Shown: positions 6,734 through 6,813 of the stretch, one piece after another | Position numbering within the stretch: position 1 is the stretch's first letter | Layout: each line of letters begins with the position of its first letter | From: Candidatus Aphodomonas merdavium | GTDB lineage: Bacteria; Bacillota; Clostridia; Christensenellales; Aristaeellaceae | Direction of reading: 5' to 3' | Length of the DNA stretch: 6,813 nt | Assembly (NCBI GenBank): GCA_018715585.1 | Contig: DVLH01000268.1 | Span: 1-6,813, forward strand | Position numbers and translations under genes: made by a program | Notes under the pieces: generated by a model | Told to the model about the DNA's origin: nothing | The model's database searches: none | Seen by the model: the letters and a program-made list of their open reading frames with translations, nothing else

Positions 6734-6813
6734 CCGTTTCCGGTTTTTTCTAGCTCAAAATTCACAGATGATCCCATAGCTGCCAACCGTTTTTCCTCTA
6801 GACGGCAGGATTC

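Overview
The window carries a short carbohydrate-utilisation cluster, all on the + strand. It holds the 3' end of an AraC/XylS-type regulator (2-328), a 347-bp gap with regulatory potential (329-675), and two large glycoside hydrolase genes that overlap by 8 bp. These are a family-2-type enzyme of 955 aa (676-3543) and a GH106-like enzyme of 1014 aa (3536-6580). An AT-rich tail follows, with one terminator-like structure and one strong hairpin (6581-6813). No tRNA, rRNA, CRISPR array, insertion sequence or integrase is visible.

The organism looks like a GC-rich, probably gut- or plant-biomass-associated Firmicute (Clostridia-like). Reasons: the strong AGGAGGTGAT-type ribosome binding sites, an AraC regulator whose DNA-binding domain is of the type common in Clostridia and Paenibacilli, and regulator-next-to-glycosidase gene order instead of a SusC/SusD layout. 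This is inference from style; no marker gene is present.

Neither enzyme has a visible signal peptide or membrane segment, and both are rich in cysteine. They most likely act in the cytoplasm on oligosaccharides already imported by a transporter outside the window. The GH2 enzyme keeps a plausible acid/base Glu (E368, in WNE) and a plausible nucleophile Glu (E430, in DEFGG). The GH106-like enzyme keeps the FWFWN and YDEYPYPSG signatures of its barrel and three candidate catalytic or metal-binding glutamates (E259, E336, E397). Overlap and a strong internal Shine-Dalgarno sequence argue for translational coupling, so the two are probably used on the same rhamnose-containing or otherwise branched plant glycan. 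The exact substrate cannot be read from the sequence.

The least explained parts are non-coding: a palindrome cluster about 90 bp upstream of the GH2 start, a 14-bp hairpin near 6697-6733 whose minus-strand arms also spell a promoter-like pair, and two open minus-strand frames at the right edge that may be the end of a converging gene.
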